From positions 2,480,001 to 2,544,000 of the forward strand of contig NZ_CP060414.2 in the NCBI RefSeq assembly GCF_014297595.2: a stretch of 64,000 nt of DNA. Reading direction: 5' to 3'. This DNA is from Neisseria musculi (GTDB lineage Bacteria > Pseudomonadota > Gammaproteobacteria > Burkholderiales > Neisseriaceae). The notes beneath the pieces are model-generated. The model saw nothing but the letters and a program-made list of their open reading frames with translations. It did not search any database and was not told the DNA's origin. Position 1 is the stretch's first letter; every line of letters starts with the position of its first letter. A program made the translations under genes and the position numbers. Below, one piece after another: positions 48,508 to 56,940 of this stretch.

Positions 48508-49878
48508 CTACATGCCCGGAAACATGCCTTTCATTCCCTTCATGTCTTTGGCCATGCGCATCAGCTTGGCCATGCCTTTGCCGCTGAACATCTTCATCAT
48601 CTGCTGCGAGTGTTCAAACTGCTTGAGCATTTTGTTTACTTCCTGCACCGTGGTGCCGGAGCCTGCCGCAATGCGGCGTTTGCGGGCAGCCTTGATTAAG
48701 GCGGGGTTGGCGCGCTCTTTCGGTGTCATCGAGTTGATGATGGCTTCCACATGCCCCATGGCTTTTTCGGCGGTGCCTTCGGGAATCTGCTTGGAAAGCT
48801 GGCCCAGTTCGCCCGGCATTTTCGACATCAGGCTCTCCAAGCCGCCCATGTTGCGCATCTGCTGGATTTGCTCTTTGAAATCGTTTAAATCGAAACCTTT
48901 GCCTTTGTGCAGCTTTTTTGCCATTTTGGCGGCGGTTTCTTCGTCTATGCCTTTCTGCACATCTTCGATCAGGCTCAGCACATCGCCCATTCCGAGAATG
49001 CGGCCGGCGATGCGGTCGGGGTGGAACGGCTCGAGACCGGTTACTTTTTCGCCGACACCGATGAATTTAATCGGCTTGCCGGTTACCTGACGCACCGACA
49101 GCGCCGCACCGCCGCGCGAATCGCCGTCCATTTTGGTGAGCACCACGCCGGTGAGCGGCAGGGCTTCGTTAAAGGCGCGGGCGGTGTTTACCGCATCCTG
49201 GCCGAGCATGGCATCCACCACAAACAGGGTTTCGATAGGGCGAACCGCTGCATGAATGGCTTTGATTTCGTTCATCATTTCTTCATCGATGGCCAGACGG
49301 CCGGCGGTATCGACCATCAAAACATCGTAAAAATGCTTTTTGGCATAATCTACCGCCGCTTTGGCAATATCAACGGGCTGCTGACCGGTGTTGGAAGGAA
49401 AGAAATCCACGCCCACCTGCTCTGCCAGCAGCTTCAGCTGCTCGATGGCCGCAGGGCGGTAAACATCGGCAGAAACCACAAGAATTTTCTTTTTATGGTT
49501 GGTTTTCAGCAGGCGCGAAAGTTTGCCCACGGTGGTGGTTTTGCCTGCGCCCTGCAAACCGGCCATCAGCACGACGGCAGGCGGCGAAACGGCAAGGTTG
49601 AGGCTGCTGTTTTCTTTGCCCATCAATTCGACAAGGGCATCGTTTACCACGCCGATAAAGGCTTGGTCGGGCGTGAGGCTGCCGGTGATTTCGCGGCCGA
49701 GTGCTTTTTCTTTAACGTTGTTGATAAATTCTTTTACCACCGGCAAGGCCACATCGGCTTCGAGAAGGGCGAGGCGCACTTCGCGCAGGGCTTCTTTAAT
49801 ATTGTCTTCGGTGAGCCTGGCTTGGCCGCGGATATTTTTCAGCACATTGCCGAAACGGCTGGTTAAGTTGTCTAACAT
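48508..49878 (-). CDS. ffh: Signal recognition particle protein Ffh
   Basis: This 456-residue GTPase binds 4.5S RNA and signal sequences and targets membrane proteins through FtsY. I use ATG 49878 (MLDNLTSRFGNVLKNIRG); a longer frame crosses a DUS and the divergent promoter. The N domain is followed by the G domain with GLQGAGKTTTVGKL (about 107-120), DTAGRL near 190 and TKMDGD near 248. The methionine-rich M domain ends MKGMKGMFPGM. It is divergent from a CcsA-like gene, a common arrangement. Confidence 0.97.
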   Translation of the reverse strand: MLDNLTSRFGNVLKNIRGQARLTEDNIKEALREVRLALLEADVALPVVKEFINNVKEKALGREITGSLTPDQAFIGVVNDALVELMGKENSSLNLAVSPPAVVLMAGLQGAGKTTTVGKLSRLLKTNHKKKILVVSADVYRPAAIEQLKLLAEQVGVDFFPSNTGQQPVDIAKAAVDYAKKHFYDVLMVDTAGRLAIDEEMMNEIKAIHAAVRPIETLFVVDAMLGQDAVNTARAFNEALPLTGVVLTKMDGDSRGGAALSVRQVTGKPIKFIGVGEKVTGLEPFHPDRIAGRILGMGDVLSLIEDVQKGIDEETAAKMAKKLHKGKGFDLNDFKEQIQQMRNMGGLESLMSKMPGELGQLSKQIPEGTAEKAMGHVEAIINSMTPKERANPALIKAARKRRIAAGSGTTVQEVNKMLKQFEHSQQMMKMFSGKGMAKLMRMAKDMKGMKGMFPGM

Positions 49879-50035
49879 GGGTTTCCTTAAAAATCGGGGC
49901 GTGCGGCGGGGTGGGAGGCCGTCTGAAAACGGCAAAACCGCATTAAATTTCAATAGGTGCCGCCGTTTTTGATAAAATCGGCTTATTTTACACCACACGC
50001 AGCTTCGTGAGTATGCGTGCAAAAGAAAGTTTGTC

Positions 50036-50842
50036 ATGCCGATAATATTAATTTGCCTGATGCTGCTCTATACCGGAATGGCGGTGTTTGTATGGCTGCA
50101 CCACAAAAAACGCAACGATAAGCCGTATCCCTTAAAAACAGAATTGGCGGTGCTTGCCCCTGCGCTGCTGTTGCAGGGCGCGGCGCTGTTTCTGCCGGTG
50201 TTGCACGACAAAGTGCTGGTGATGGGCTTTGGTTATTCAATCAGTTTGATTGTGTGGCTGATGCTGATGATGTATTGCCTGGGCAGCTTCTTCTATAACC
50301 TGCGCGGGCTACAGTTGCTGCTTTATCCGTGTGCGGCATTGTCGTTGCTGCTTGCTGCGGTGTTTCCCGGCAAGTTTACCGGCTACCAAATCAGCGATTG
50401 GCCGTTTATGCTGCATATCGGCGCATCACTGCTGGCTTACGGGTTGTTCGGCATTGTAACGTTGCTGGCCGCGTTGGTTTTACTGCTGAACCGCGATCTG
50501 CACAAGAAAAAATTTTCACCGCTGGTTTCTTTTCTGCCGCCCCTGTTGAGCTTGGAAAAATTGATGTTCCAAGGCATATGGGTAGGGTTTCTGCTGCTGA
50601 GCTATTCTGTGATAAGCGGCACATTTTTTGCCGACACGGTGTTCGGCAAACCGTTTGCCTGGACTCACAAATCGGTTTTCGGCATCATCTCGTGGCTGAT
50701 TTACGGCGGGTTGTTGTTGAAACACGGCATAACGGCATGGCGCGGCAAAAAAGCCGCCGTGTGGACGATTATCGGCTTCATCAGCCTGATGCTGGCTTAT
50801 GTTGGCAGCAAATTCGTGCTGGAAATCATTTTACACCGCTAG
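50036..50842 (+). CDS. CcsA/YpjD-type cytochrome c assembly family membrane protein
   Basis: This 268-residue inner-membrane protein has eight predicted helices and belongs to the CcsA/ResC/HemX superfamily. The adjacent-to-ffh member in gammaproteobacteria is YpjD (CorE), whose role is not firmly known. Conserved histidines are seen in LPVLHDK, FMLHIGAS, FAWTHKSVFG and LLKHGITAW, which could bind haem. A canonical WWD motif is not evident, so it is probably not the full cytochrome c synthase. It is divergent from ffh, 157 bp apart. Confidence 0.85.
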   Translation: MPIILICLMLLYTGMAVFVWLHHKKRNDKPYPLKTELAVLAPALLLQGAALFLPVLHDKVLVMGFGYSISLIVWLMLMMYCLGSFFYNLRGLQLLLYPCAALSLLLAAVFPGKFTGYQISDWPFMLHIGASLLAYGLFGIVTLLAALVLLLNRDLHKKKFSPLVSFLPPLLSLEKLMFQGIWVGFLLLSYSVISGTFFADTVFGKPFAWTHKSVFGIISWLIYGGLLLKHGITAWRGKKAAVWTIIGFISLMLAYVGSKFVLEIILHR

Positions 50843-50872
50843 TGTTTCGGAAAAACAATATCGACACGCAAT

Positions 50873-50906
50873 AAAACAGGCTGCTTTATGAAAAGCAGCC
50901 TGTTTT
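50873..50906 (+). terminator. Terminator of the CcsA-like gene
   Basis: AAAACAGGCTGCTTT and AAAGCAGCCTGTTTT form a nearly perfect stem with a 4-base loop, 30 bp after the stop. Confidence 0.85.
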
Positions 50907-51433
50907 CGATGATGCCGGAAATTTCTCTCTATTTTTTAATATATGCCTTTGTACACTTGGCTTGGTGATGTGAATCACGTTGTGTAGCAGAATGTAATTT
51001 ATTTGTGTTTAAAGTGCAAGCACTCTGGTCGGAAGGCAAACACAAAAACAAAATATCAGCTCAAAATAAAAAAAATTAAAATTTAAATTCAAAAGATAAA
51101 GATTTTACGGCATGAATATGTAGTTGGAAGATATGGGCCAGGGAAGCCGCGTGAAATATTTTTTGTTTTGTTATGAATCGTGAGAGGCAGGCGGCTTTGC
51201 AAAAGAACCCGAAGGCCGTCTGAAAGGTTGAAATACTGTTATTGGTTCCGTAAGCCCGTTGTCAAGCCCGCTGCCCGTTCGGGCGGGAATCAGAATTAAA
51301 ATACTGTGGTGCCGGGCAAACAAATATTGGGGTGTTAATGCTTGGTTCCCCGCCGGCGCGGGGAGGGGTAGCGGGCTTGCAAAGCTGATAACGGAAAATA
51401 AATTTCATGTGGTGTTTTGGGAGTTTTGCGAAA

Positions 51434-51473
51434 GCATCAGGCCGTCTGAAAAACCTTTCAGACGGCCTGATGC
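51434..51473. terminator. Inverted DUS pair downstream of the porin gene
   Basis: GCATCAGGCCGTCTGAAA and TTTCAGACGGCCTGATGC form an 18-bp stem with a 4-base loop. Confidence 0.7.
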
Positions 51474-51571
51474 GGCAAATCCGTAAGAATACATACAACG
51501 GGCTGGGCAGAAGCCTATCGGCAATATGCAGCCTGCCCACATTTCAAGCAAGCCAACCGGCTGCCCATAAA

Positions 51572-51597
51572 AAAGAGCCTGCATTTGCAGGCTCTTT
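51572..51597 (-). terminator. Porin gene terminator
   Basis: AAAGAGCCTGC, ATTT, GCAGGCTCTTT is an 11-bp stem with T-run on the minus strand, 65 bp beyond the porin stop. Confidence 0.85.
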
Positions 51598-51614
51598 CTT
51601 GTTGCGGTTCTAAA

Positions 51615-51662
51615 AATCCAAACCAAATGATCAGATGAAATCCAAACCAAATGATCAGATGA
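51615..51662. repeat. Perfect 24-bp tandem duplication abutting the porin stop codon
   Basis: The unit AATCCAAACCAAATGATCAG plus ATGA occurs twice (51615-51638, 51639-51662). The second copy ends exactly where the porin TAA begins (51663). Confidence 0.9.
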
Positions 51663-52775
51663 TTAGAATTTGTGGCGCAGGCCAACCAAACCGGCAGTGG
51701 TGTCGGCTTTGTTGTCGCCGCTGCCTGCTTTGAGCCAGCCGGCAGATACCATAGCGGTAGTGCGTTTAGAGAAGTCGTAATCCGCACCTAACACCACTTG
51801 TTTGTATTGGGTGCCATCCAATTTGCGCTCTTGACCGTTATTTTTAGCTTTTGCTTTGAAACCTTGGGCATAAGACAAGCGCGGGGTTACATTGCCGAAG
51901 CGGTAAGCAACGGTTGCAGCCAATTCTTGGGTTTTCACACCTGCGCTGGTGTCAGCTGCAGCAGCCGCAGCATCATATGCATTTACATTGTAGATTGCAT
52001 CTTTATAGCTGTTTTCACTATCCCAACCGTTGGTGTATTGATAGCCCAAGCCTGCAAACAGGTTGTTGGCATCATAGCCTACTTGAACTTGGTGGGCTTG
52101 GCCTGATTTGCTGCTGCCGTTGGCAACATAGGCAGTTTTCTTGAAACCGCCGCCGTATTGGGCGAAGAAGCCTGAGTTTTCATAGTTCAAGCCGGCGTAA
52201 TAGGCAGAGGTATCGCTGGCGTTGCTGGTGCGGCCGGTGGCATCAGTAGTGCCGCGTACTTTACCTTCGGTTTGGTTGTCGCGCGGGGTGAATTGTACGT
52301 TTGCGCTGAAACCGCCGAATACGGGGGTGTCGTAGCGGGCAGAAACTTCACGGGTGCCGGTGCGGGTAAATACGCCCAAGCCCAAAGCGCTGTTGTTGTA
52401 TTCCCACGGATCGATGGCATCCATGTCGTTCAGCTGGGTGCTGATACGGCCGGCGCGGATTTTACCGAAGCCGCCTTCCAAGCCGATAAACGAATCACGG
52501 GTACCCCATTGACCGCCGCCGGCAACGGGCGTTTTCTGCTCAACCTGCCAAATGGCGTTCAGGTTATTGCCCAAGTGCTCGTGGCCTTTGAAACCGATAC
52601 GCGAACCGAAATCGGCAATTTCGGTTGTGGTGTGATCTTTAGTGGTTACGCCGTTTACTTTTACTTGGTTTTGAGAAACTTCAACACCTGCTTTGATTTG
52701 GCCGTAGAGAGTTACATCGGCAAAAGCGGCAGCAGGCAGGGCGGCCAGGCTCAAGGCAATCAGGGATTTTTTCAT
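51663..52775 (-). CDS. PorB-type general porin
   Basis: This 370-residue trimeric outer-membrane porin of the Gram-negative porin (neisserial PorA/PorB) family forms diffusion channels. The signal peptide MKKSLIALSLAALPAAAFA is followed by DVTLYGQIKAGVEVSQ, the standard first strand. The WGTRDSFIGLEGGFGKIRAGR and SALGLGVFTRTG segments and the terminal GLRHKF with C-terminal phenylalanine are family hallmarks. A variable loop near residues 165-190 is Thr/Ser-rich (TDATGRTSNASDTS). Codon choice is typical of a highly expressed gene. RmpM, its usual peptidoglycan linker, is also in this window. Confidence 0.95.
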   Translation of the reverse strand: MKKSLIALSLAALPAAAFADVTLYGQIKAGVEVSQNQVKVNGVTTKDHTTTEIADFGSRIGFKGHEHLGNNLNAIWQVEQKTPVAGGGQWGTRDSFIGLEGGFGKIRAGRISTQLNDMDAIDPWEYNNSALGLGVFTRTGTREVSARYDTPVFGGFSANVQFTPRDNQTEGKVRGTTDATGRTSNASDTSAYYAGLNYENSGFFAQYGGGFKKTAYVANGSSKSGQAHQVQVGYDANNLFAGLGYQYTNGWDSENSYKDAIYNVNAYDAAAAAADTSAGVKTQELAATVAYRFGNVTPRLSYAQGFKAKAKNNGQERKLDGTQYKQVVLGADYDFSKRTTAMVSAGWLKAGSGDNKADTTAGLVGLRHKF

Positions 52776-53299
52776 TGCTGTATTCCTTTTCTATTGTTTA
52801 AGAAAACAAACTCAAATGGGGGTTAGGCCACTCAAGCTCTTGCATTCATCGCAGGGTTTTAGCGATTTCATGCCTGCTAATATAATTGCTTCGTTGTAAA
52901 AAAACAAATCTTATCGGCCTGAACTATACCGCGCCCGGCGGGGAATATACAGTTTTTATTCTAAACAATTTTAAAAATCTTTTTTAAATCATTTGGATAA
53001 AAATTAAAAGCGGGTTTTGGCATGTTTGCAACACCGATACGGTTTATGTTGTTTTTCGGCACAGCGGGGGCTTTTGCCGCTTTCAGACGGCCTGATACAA
53101 GGGTTTGCGGGGCGGCACCGGCCCGATGCTTCCCGATGCCGCTATGCCTTCAGCGGCAAATAAAACAGAGCCGGCAACGTTGTGCACATGATGGTTGGGA
53201 AAAATGGTTTTCAACAACGCCGAACGAGGCAGGCGGTGAAAATGGCGGCATGGAAGCGGCTTGCGGCAAGCCGTAAGGCGTCAGGCAGAGACCGTCTGA

Positions 53300-53329
53300 A
53301 ACATGATATATTAGAACATGATATATTAG
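53300..53329. repeat. Perfect 15-bp tandem duplication
   Basis: AACATGATATATTAG occurs twice in succession (53300-53314, 53315-53329), directly after a DUS. Confidence 0.9.
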
Positions 53330-53570
53330 GCCGCTGCGTTTGGGCGGTTTTCAGACGGCCCGGGCGGGATTCTGCCGTTGGCGGGTATGGTTCAGCCTGC
53401 TTCAGACGGCCTATTTTACTGCTGACCCCCATTTTTTCCGGTGCATTGTAATTTTGCGGCACGACGGCGCGGTATGTTGAAAATGGCTGAAATCTTCCGA
53501 ACCAACGGGTTGGATTTTAAAGATGCCTGCTCTGCCACGGCGCACCTGCCGCTGAATTTTTCCGAAACTT

Positions 53571-53583
53571 TATATATATATAT
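53571..53583. repeat. TA dinucleotide tract upstream of rmuC
   Basis: Six TA units plus T lie 11 bp before the rmuC ATG, where a ribosome site would be expected. No good Shine-Dalgarno sequence is visible. Confidence 0.6.
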
Positions 53584-53593
53584 TGAACATTAT

Positions 53594-55081
53594 ATGGACA
53601 ACTTGCTTTATTTTTCGGCCGCTGCTCTGGCGGGCATTTTTTTGGGCGCGTTGTTTGCCTGGCTGCTGATGCATTTTCGGCACCAAGCCGCGCAACACCG
53701 CCTGCTGGCCGAAGCGGCTGCCGCCGAAACCCGCGCCGCACAGGTGGAGCCGCTGCGGCAGGAGTTGGCCGAAAGCCGCCGCGCCGGGCAGCAAACGCAG
53801 GCTGCGCTTCAGGAAACGCTGGGCAGTCTGGCCGCTGCGCGCCAACGCATCGAAAGCCTGCAGGAGCGGGAAAATGAGCTGGGCCGTTTGAAAAACGATT
53901 ACGGCAGTTTGCAGCAGGCTTTGGCCGAGCAGCAGCTGCGCTATGAGCGTTTGCACACCCGCAGCGAGCAGGAACAGCGCGCCCACGAAGAAAAAATCGC
54001 CCTGCTGGCCGAAGCGCGCCAAAGCCTGGCCGACCAGTTTCAAAACCTTGCCAACAATATTCTCGAAGAAAAAGCCAAACGCTTCACCGAACACAACGCC
54101 GAAAGCATCGGCCGCCTGCTCACGCCGCTCAACGAGCGTATGGGCAGATTCAGCGAGCTGGTGCAAAACACTTATGAAAAAGAAGCCAAAGAGCGGCTGA
54201 CGCTGGAAAACGAACTCAAACGCCTGCAAAGCCTCAACAACCGGCTCCACGATGATGCCAAAGCACTTACCGATGCACTCACCGGCACCCAAAACAAAAC
54301 CCAGGGCAACTGGGGCGAGATGGTGTTGGAAACCGTGCTGGAAAATTCGGGCTTGGTTAAGGGGCGCGAGTATTTCGTTCAGACGGCCGCTACGCGCACC
54401 GAAGAAGACGGCAGCGTGCGCCGCTTGCAACCCGATGTGCTGGTGAGTCTGCCCGACAACAAGCAAATCATCATCGACAGCAAGGTTTCGCTCACGGCTT
54501 ATGTGCGCTACACCCGCGCGCAAACGCCCGAAGAAGCTTCAAGCGCGCTGGCCGCCCACACCGCCAGCGTGCGCGCCCATATTAAAAGCCTGTCGCTCAA
54601 GCAATACAGCGACTTGAAAGGCGTGAACACGCTGGATTTTGTGTTTATGTTTATTCCTGTGGAGCCGGCCTATCTGCTGGCCTTGCAGCATGATGACAGC
54701 CTGTTTCAGGAATGCTTCGACAAGCGCATCATGCCTGTGGGCCCGAGTACGCTGCTGGCTACCCTGCGCACGGTGGCAAATATCTGGCGCAACGAGCAGC
54801 AAAACCAAAATGCGCTGGCAATTGCCGAAGAAGGCGGCAAACTTTATGATAAATTTGTCGGCTTTATTACCACGCTCGAAGGGGTGGGCAAAAATATCGA
54901 GCAGGCGCAAAACCAATACCAAGCCGCCTGCAAACAGCTTTACGAAGGGCGCGGCAATTTGGTCGGCCGCGCTGAAAAACTGCGCAGGCTCGGTGTAAAA
55001 GCCACCAAACAGCTGGAAAAAAGCCTGGTAGAAAAAGCGGCGGGGGAGACGGTCGGACTGCCCGGGGCGGGAAAACGATGA
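53594..55081 (+). CDS. rmuC: RmuC-family DNA recombination-limiting protein
   Basis: This 495-residue protein resembles RmuC, which suppresses recombination and inversion at repeats in E. coli and is a predicted nuclease-fold protein. I use ATG 53594 (MDNLLYFSAAALAGIFLG), giving one N-terminal membrane helix. A long coiled coil rich in Ala/Glu/Arg/Gln follows (about 35-190), then the RmuC domain with NWGEMVLETVLENSGL, QPDVLVSLPDNKQIIIDSK and FIPVEPAYLLAL. The end is basic and helical. Translation initiation looks weak. A periplasmic DNA ligase gene is the next gene, on the opposite strand. Confidence 0.92.
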   Translation: MDNLLYFSAAALAGIFLGALFAWLLMHFRHQAAQHRLLAEAAAAETRAAQVEPLRQELAESRRAGQQTQAALQETLGSLAAARQRIESLQERENELGRLKNDYGSLQQALAEQQLRYERLHTRSEQEQRAHEEKIALLAEARQSLADQFQNLANNILEEKAKRFTEHNAESIGRLLTPLNERMGRFSELVQNTYEKEAKERLTLENELKRLQSLNNRLHDDAKALTDALTGTQNKTQGNWGEMVLETVLENSGLVKGREYFVQTAATRTEEDGSVRRLQPDVLVSLPDNKQIIIDSKVSLTAYVRYTRAQTPEEASSALAAHTASVRAHIKSLSLKQYSDLKGVNTLDFVFMFIPVEPAYLLALQHDDSLFQECFDKRIMPVGPSTLLATLRTVANIWRNEQQNQNALAIAEEGGKLYDKFVGFITTLEGVGKNIEQAQNQYQAACKQLYEGRGNLVGRAEKLRRLGVKATKQLEKSLVEKAAGETVGLPGAGKR

Positions 55082-55300
55082 AGAAAATGTGTGAGCGGCG
55101 TAGAAGGCAAACGATATCGTGAATCCGGTTTGAACATCGGCACACGGCGGCGAACCGCAGGCAGTATGCGCGGCACAGCAAGGGTGCCTTGATATTTTTT
55201 AAGGAGCCGCGCAGATTGGCAGCCTGTTACAACTTCCAATCTGCGCTGACCTGCTATTTTTTAGCTGGGTTGGCTGTAGGGCGGCTTGGAGATTTCTGAT

Positions 55301-56125
55301 TCAGTGTCCGGCTGGCCGGTCGTTTCTTATTCTCACGAAAGTGGCGAATCTGGGTGTGCCTTTTTGAGTGAAACCACGGTAGCGGTAGGTTATGGTGCTG
55401 CCTACGGCGGGCGGGTTGGTGCGGTCGCTGTCTTTTAGGCCGCTGCCGATTTTGAATTCGCCGTGCTGGTTTTTGCAGCCGAGTGCGCCGAGTTTTCCGG
55501 TGTATTTACCTTTGCCTTCATAGTAGCGGGTAACGGTGCATTCGGCATCGTGCCGGCTTTTCAGTTTCAGCAGATAGTCGCTGCGGCCGCTGCGGTAAGG
55601 CACTTCGGGATGCCGCAGCATCACACCTTCGCCGCCTTTGGCTTCTACCTGCTTTAAAAAGGCTTGCGCGTGGGCGTTGTTTTGGGCGGGCGTCTGTTTG
55701 ATGATTTCAATCGGTGCATCCGGGTGGCTCTGCAGCCATTTTTCGAGTACGGCCAGGCGTTGGTAGAGATTGCCGGATGCTTGCGGCACATCGAACACAT
55801 GCAGTTTGATGTTGCGCCAGTTGCCCGATGTGGTGCGCACGGCGGCAGAAATCTGCTCAAATTGCCCGTGTTTGCCGAACAGCTCGCCATCGATGGGATA
55901 AGGCGGGAAATGGTCGAGATAGCCGGCGGGCGGGGTAAAGGGATAACCCCGGCGGCTGAGCAACTGTTTGCCGTTCCAATAGGCGCGCACGCCGTCCAGC
56001 TTTTCGCTCATCGCCCAGCCGGAGATGTTTTGTGTTTGGTATTCTTTGGCCAATAGCAAACCGGGTGCGGCGGCAAAGGCGGTGGGCGTGAACAATAAGG
56101 CGCAAGCGAGTATGATGCTTTTCAT
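55301..56125 (-). CDS. ligE: Periplasmic ATP-dependent DNA ligase (LigE)
   Basis: This 274-residue minimal ATP-dependent ligase carries a signal peptide (MKSIILACALLFTPTAFA, cleavage near residue 19) and so should act in the periplasm. The nucleotidyltransferase lysine is K42 in SEKLDGVRAYW. Other motifs are DGELF (III), GEGVMLR (IV) and LLKLKSR (V). The OB domain ends with YRYRGFTQKGTPRFATFVRIR (motif VI region). Such ligases seal nicks in incoming or extracellular DNA in competent Gram-negatives such as Neisseria, Haemophilus and Vibrio. It is convergent with rmuC. Confidence 0.93.
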   Translation of the reverse strand: MKSIILACALLFTPTAFAAAPGLLLAKEYQTQNISGWAMSEKLDGVRAYWNGKQLLSRRGYPFTPPAGYLDHFPPYPIDGELFGKHGQFEQISAAVRTTSGNWRNIKLHVFDVPQASGNLYQRLAVLEKWLQSHPDAPIEIIKQTPAQNNAHAQAFLKQVEAKGGEGVMLRHPEVPYRSGRSDYLLKLKSRHDAECTVTRYYEGKGKYTGKLGALGCKNQHGEFKIGSGLKDSDRTNPPAVGSTITYRYRGFTQKGTPRFATFVRIRNDRPAGH

Positions 56126-56200
56126 TTGGTTTTCTGCTTTTTTGTTTTATTTGTAAACTGGGATATTATTACAGGCCGTCTGAAAAATAAAGGAGTGTTT

Positions 56201-56839
56201 ATGACTTTGCGCTATGAAATCATTGCAGTAACGCCGTTCAGGCAAAACTGCACACTGCTGTGGGACGATGAAACCGGCGATGCCGTGCTGATTGATGTGG
56301 GCGGCGATGTGCCGTTTGTGTTGGCAGAAACGGCCAAACGCGGTTTGAAACCGGCGGCCGTTTGGCTGACGCACGGTCATCTGGATCATGCGGGCGGGGT
56401 GGCGGAATTGCTGTCGCAGTATGATGTGCCGGTGTCGGGGCCTCATCAGGACGATGCGTTTCTGCTGGAGCAGTTGCCGCAGATAACGGCGCAATACGGC
56501 TTTCCTGTGTCGCCTTCGTTCGAGCCTTCGCGCTGGCTGCAGGAAGGCGATACGCTCAAGGTGGGAAACTATGCTTTTGAAGTGATGCATATTCCCGGCC
56601 ACACGCCCGGTCATGTTGTGTTTTATTGTAAAGATGCGGAATTATTGATTGCAGGCGATGTCTTGTTTTATGAAACAATCGGCAGAACCGATTTCCCGCG
56701 CGGAAATCATGCCGATTTAATCCGCAATATTACAAGCAAACTGCTGGTATTGCCCGAACATACCATGGTGTTGGCGGGGCACGGCAGAACCACCACTATC
56801 GGCCACGAAAAGCGGAACAATCCGTTTTTGCAGGGCTGA
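56201..56839 (+). CDS. Metallo-beta-lactamase-fold hydrolase (YcbL/GloB-like)
   Basis: This 212-residue protein has the metallo-beta-lactamase fold of glyoxalase-II-like thioesterases, likely cytoplasmic. The start MTLRYEIIAVTPFRQNC follows AAAGGAG by 6 bp. Zinc ligands are visible in THGHLDHAGG (H58, H60, D62, H63), HIPGHTPGHVVFY, IAGDVLF and the late LAGHGRTTTIGHEKRNNPF. It lacks the long C-terminal domain of true GloB, so it fits the short YcbL group, some of which hydrolyse S-lactoylglutathione. The substrate is not certain. Confidence 0.88.
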   Translation: MTLRYEIIAVTPFRQNCTLLWDDETGDAVLIDVGGDVPFVLAETAKRGLKPAAVWLTHGHLDHAGGVAELLSQYDVPVSGPHQDDAFLLEQLPQITAQYGFPVSPSFEPSRWLQEGDTLKVGNYAFEVMHIPGHTPGHVVFYCKDAELLIAGDVLFYETIGRTDFPRGNHADLIRNITSKLLVLPEHTMVLAGHGRTTTIGHEKRNNPFLQG

Positions 56840-56940
56840 TTCGGGGTTAAGAAAAGTAAAAATGCCTGAGAAGCCGCGCTGTTTGAAGGTTGGCGGATAT
56901 CGATTGGTTTTTCCACACATCTCAATGCAAGGAGTGAGTC

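Larger units (their letters stand above)
50843..51662. other. Long intergenic region between the CcsA-like gene and the porin
   Basis: This 820-bp stretch has no supported gene. It starts with a terminator hairpin (50873-50906), continues with a strikingly AT-rich block (50930-51180) and then GC-rich degenerate dRS3-like pieces (about 51284-51295 and 51346-51366). A DUS pair (51434-51473), the porin terminator and a 24-bp tandem duplication complete it. The AT-rich block could encode an RNA, but no structure proves it. Confidence 0.5.
52776..53593. other. Porin promoter region and gene-free DNA before rmuC
   Basis: This 818-bp gap holds the AT-rich upstream region of the porin (52776-53015). 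It is followed by GC-rich DNA with several DUS copies (about 53081, 53351, 53402) and a 15-bp tandem duplication, then a TA repeat just before rmuC. Short ORFs here have no coding support. Confidence 0.55.

Noticed and set aside
53022..53451. Short frames between the porin gene and rmuC
   Set aside because: They are made up largely of translated DUS and repeats and have no coherent protein features.
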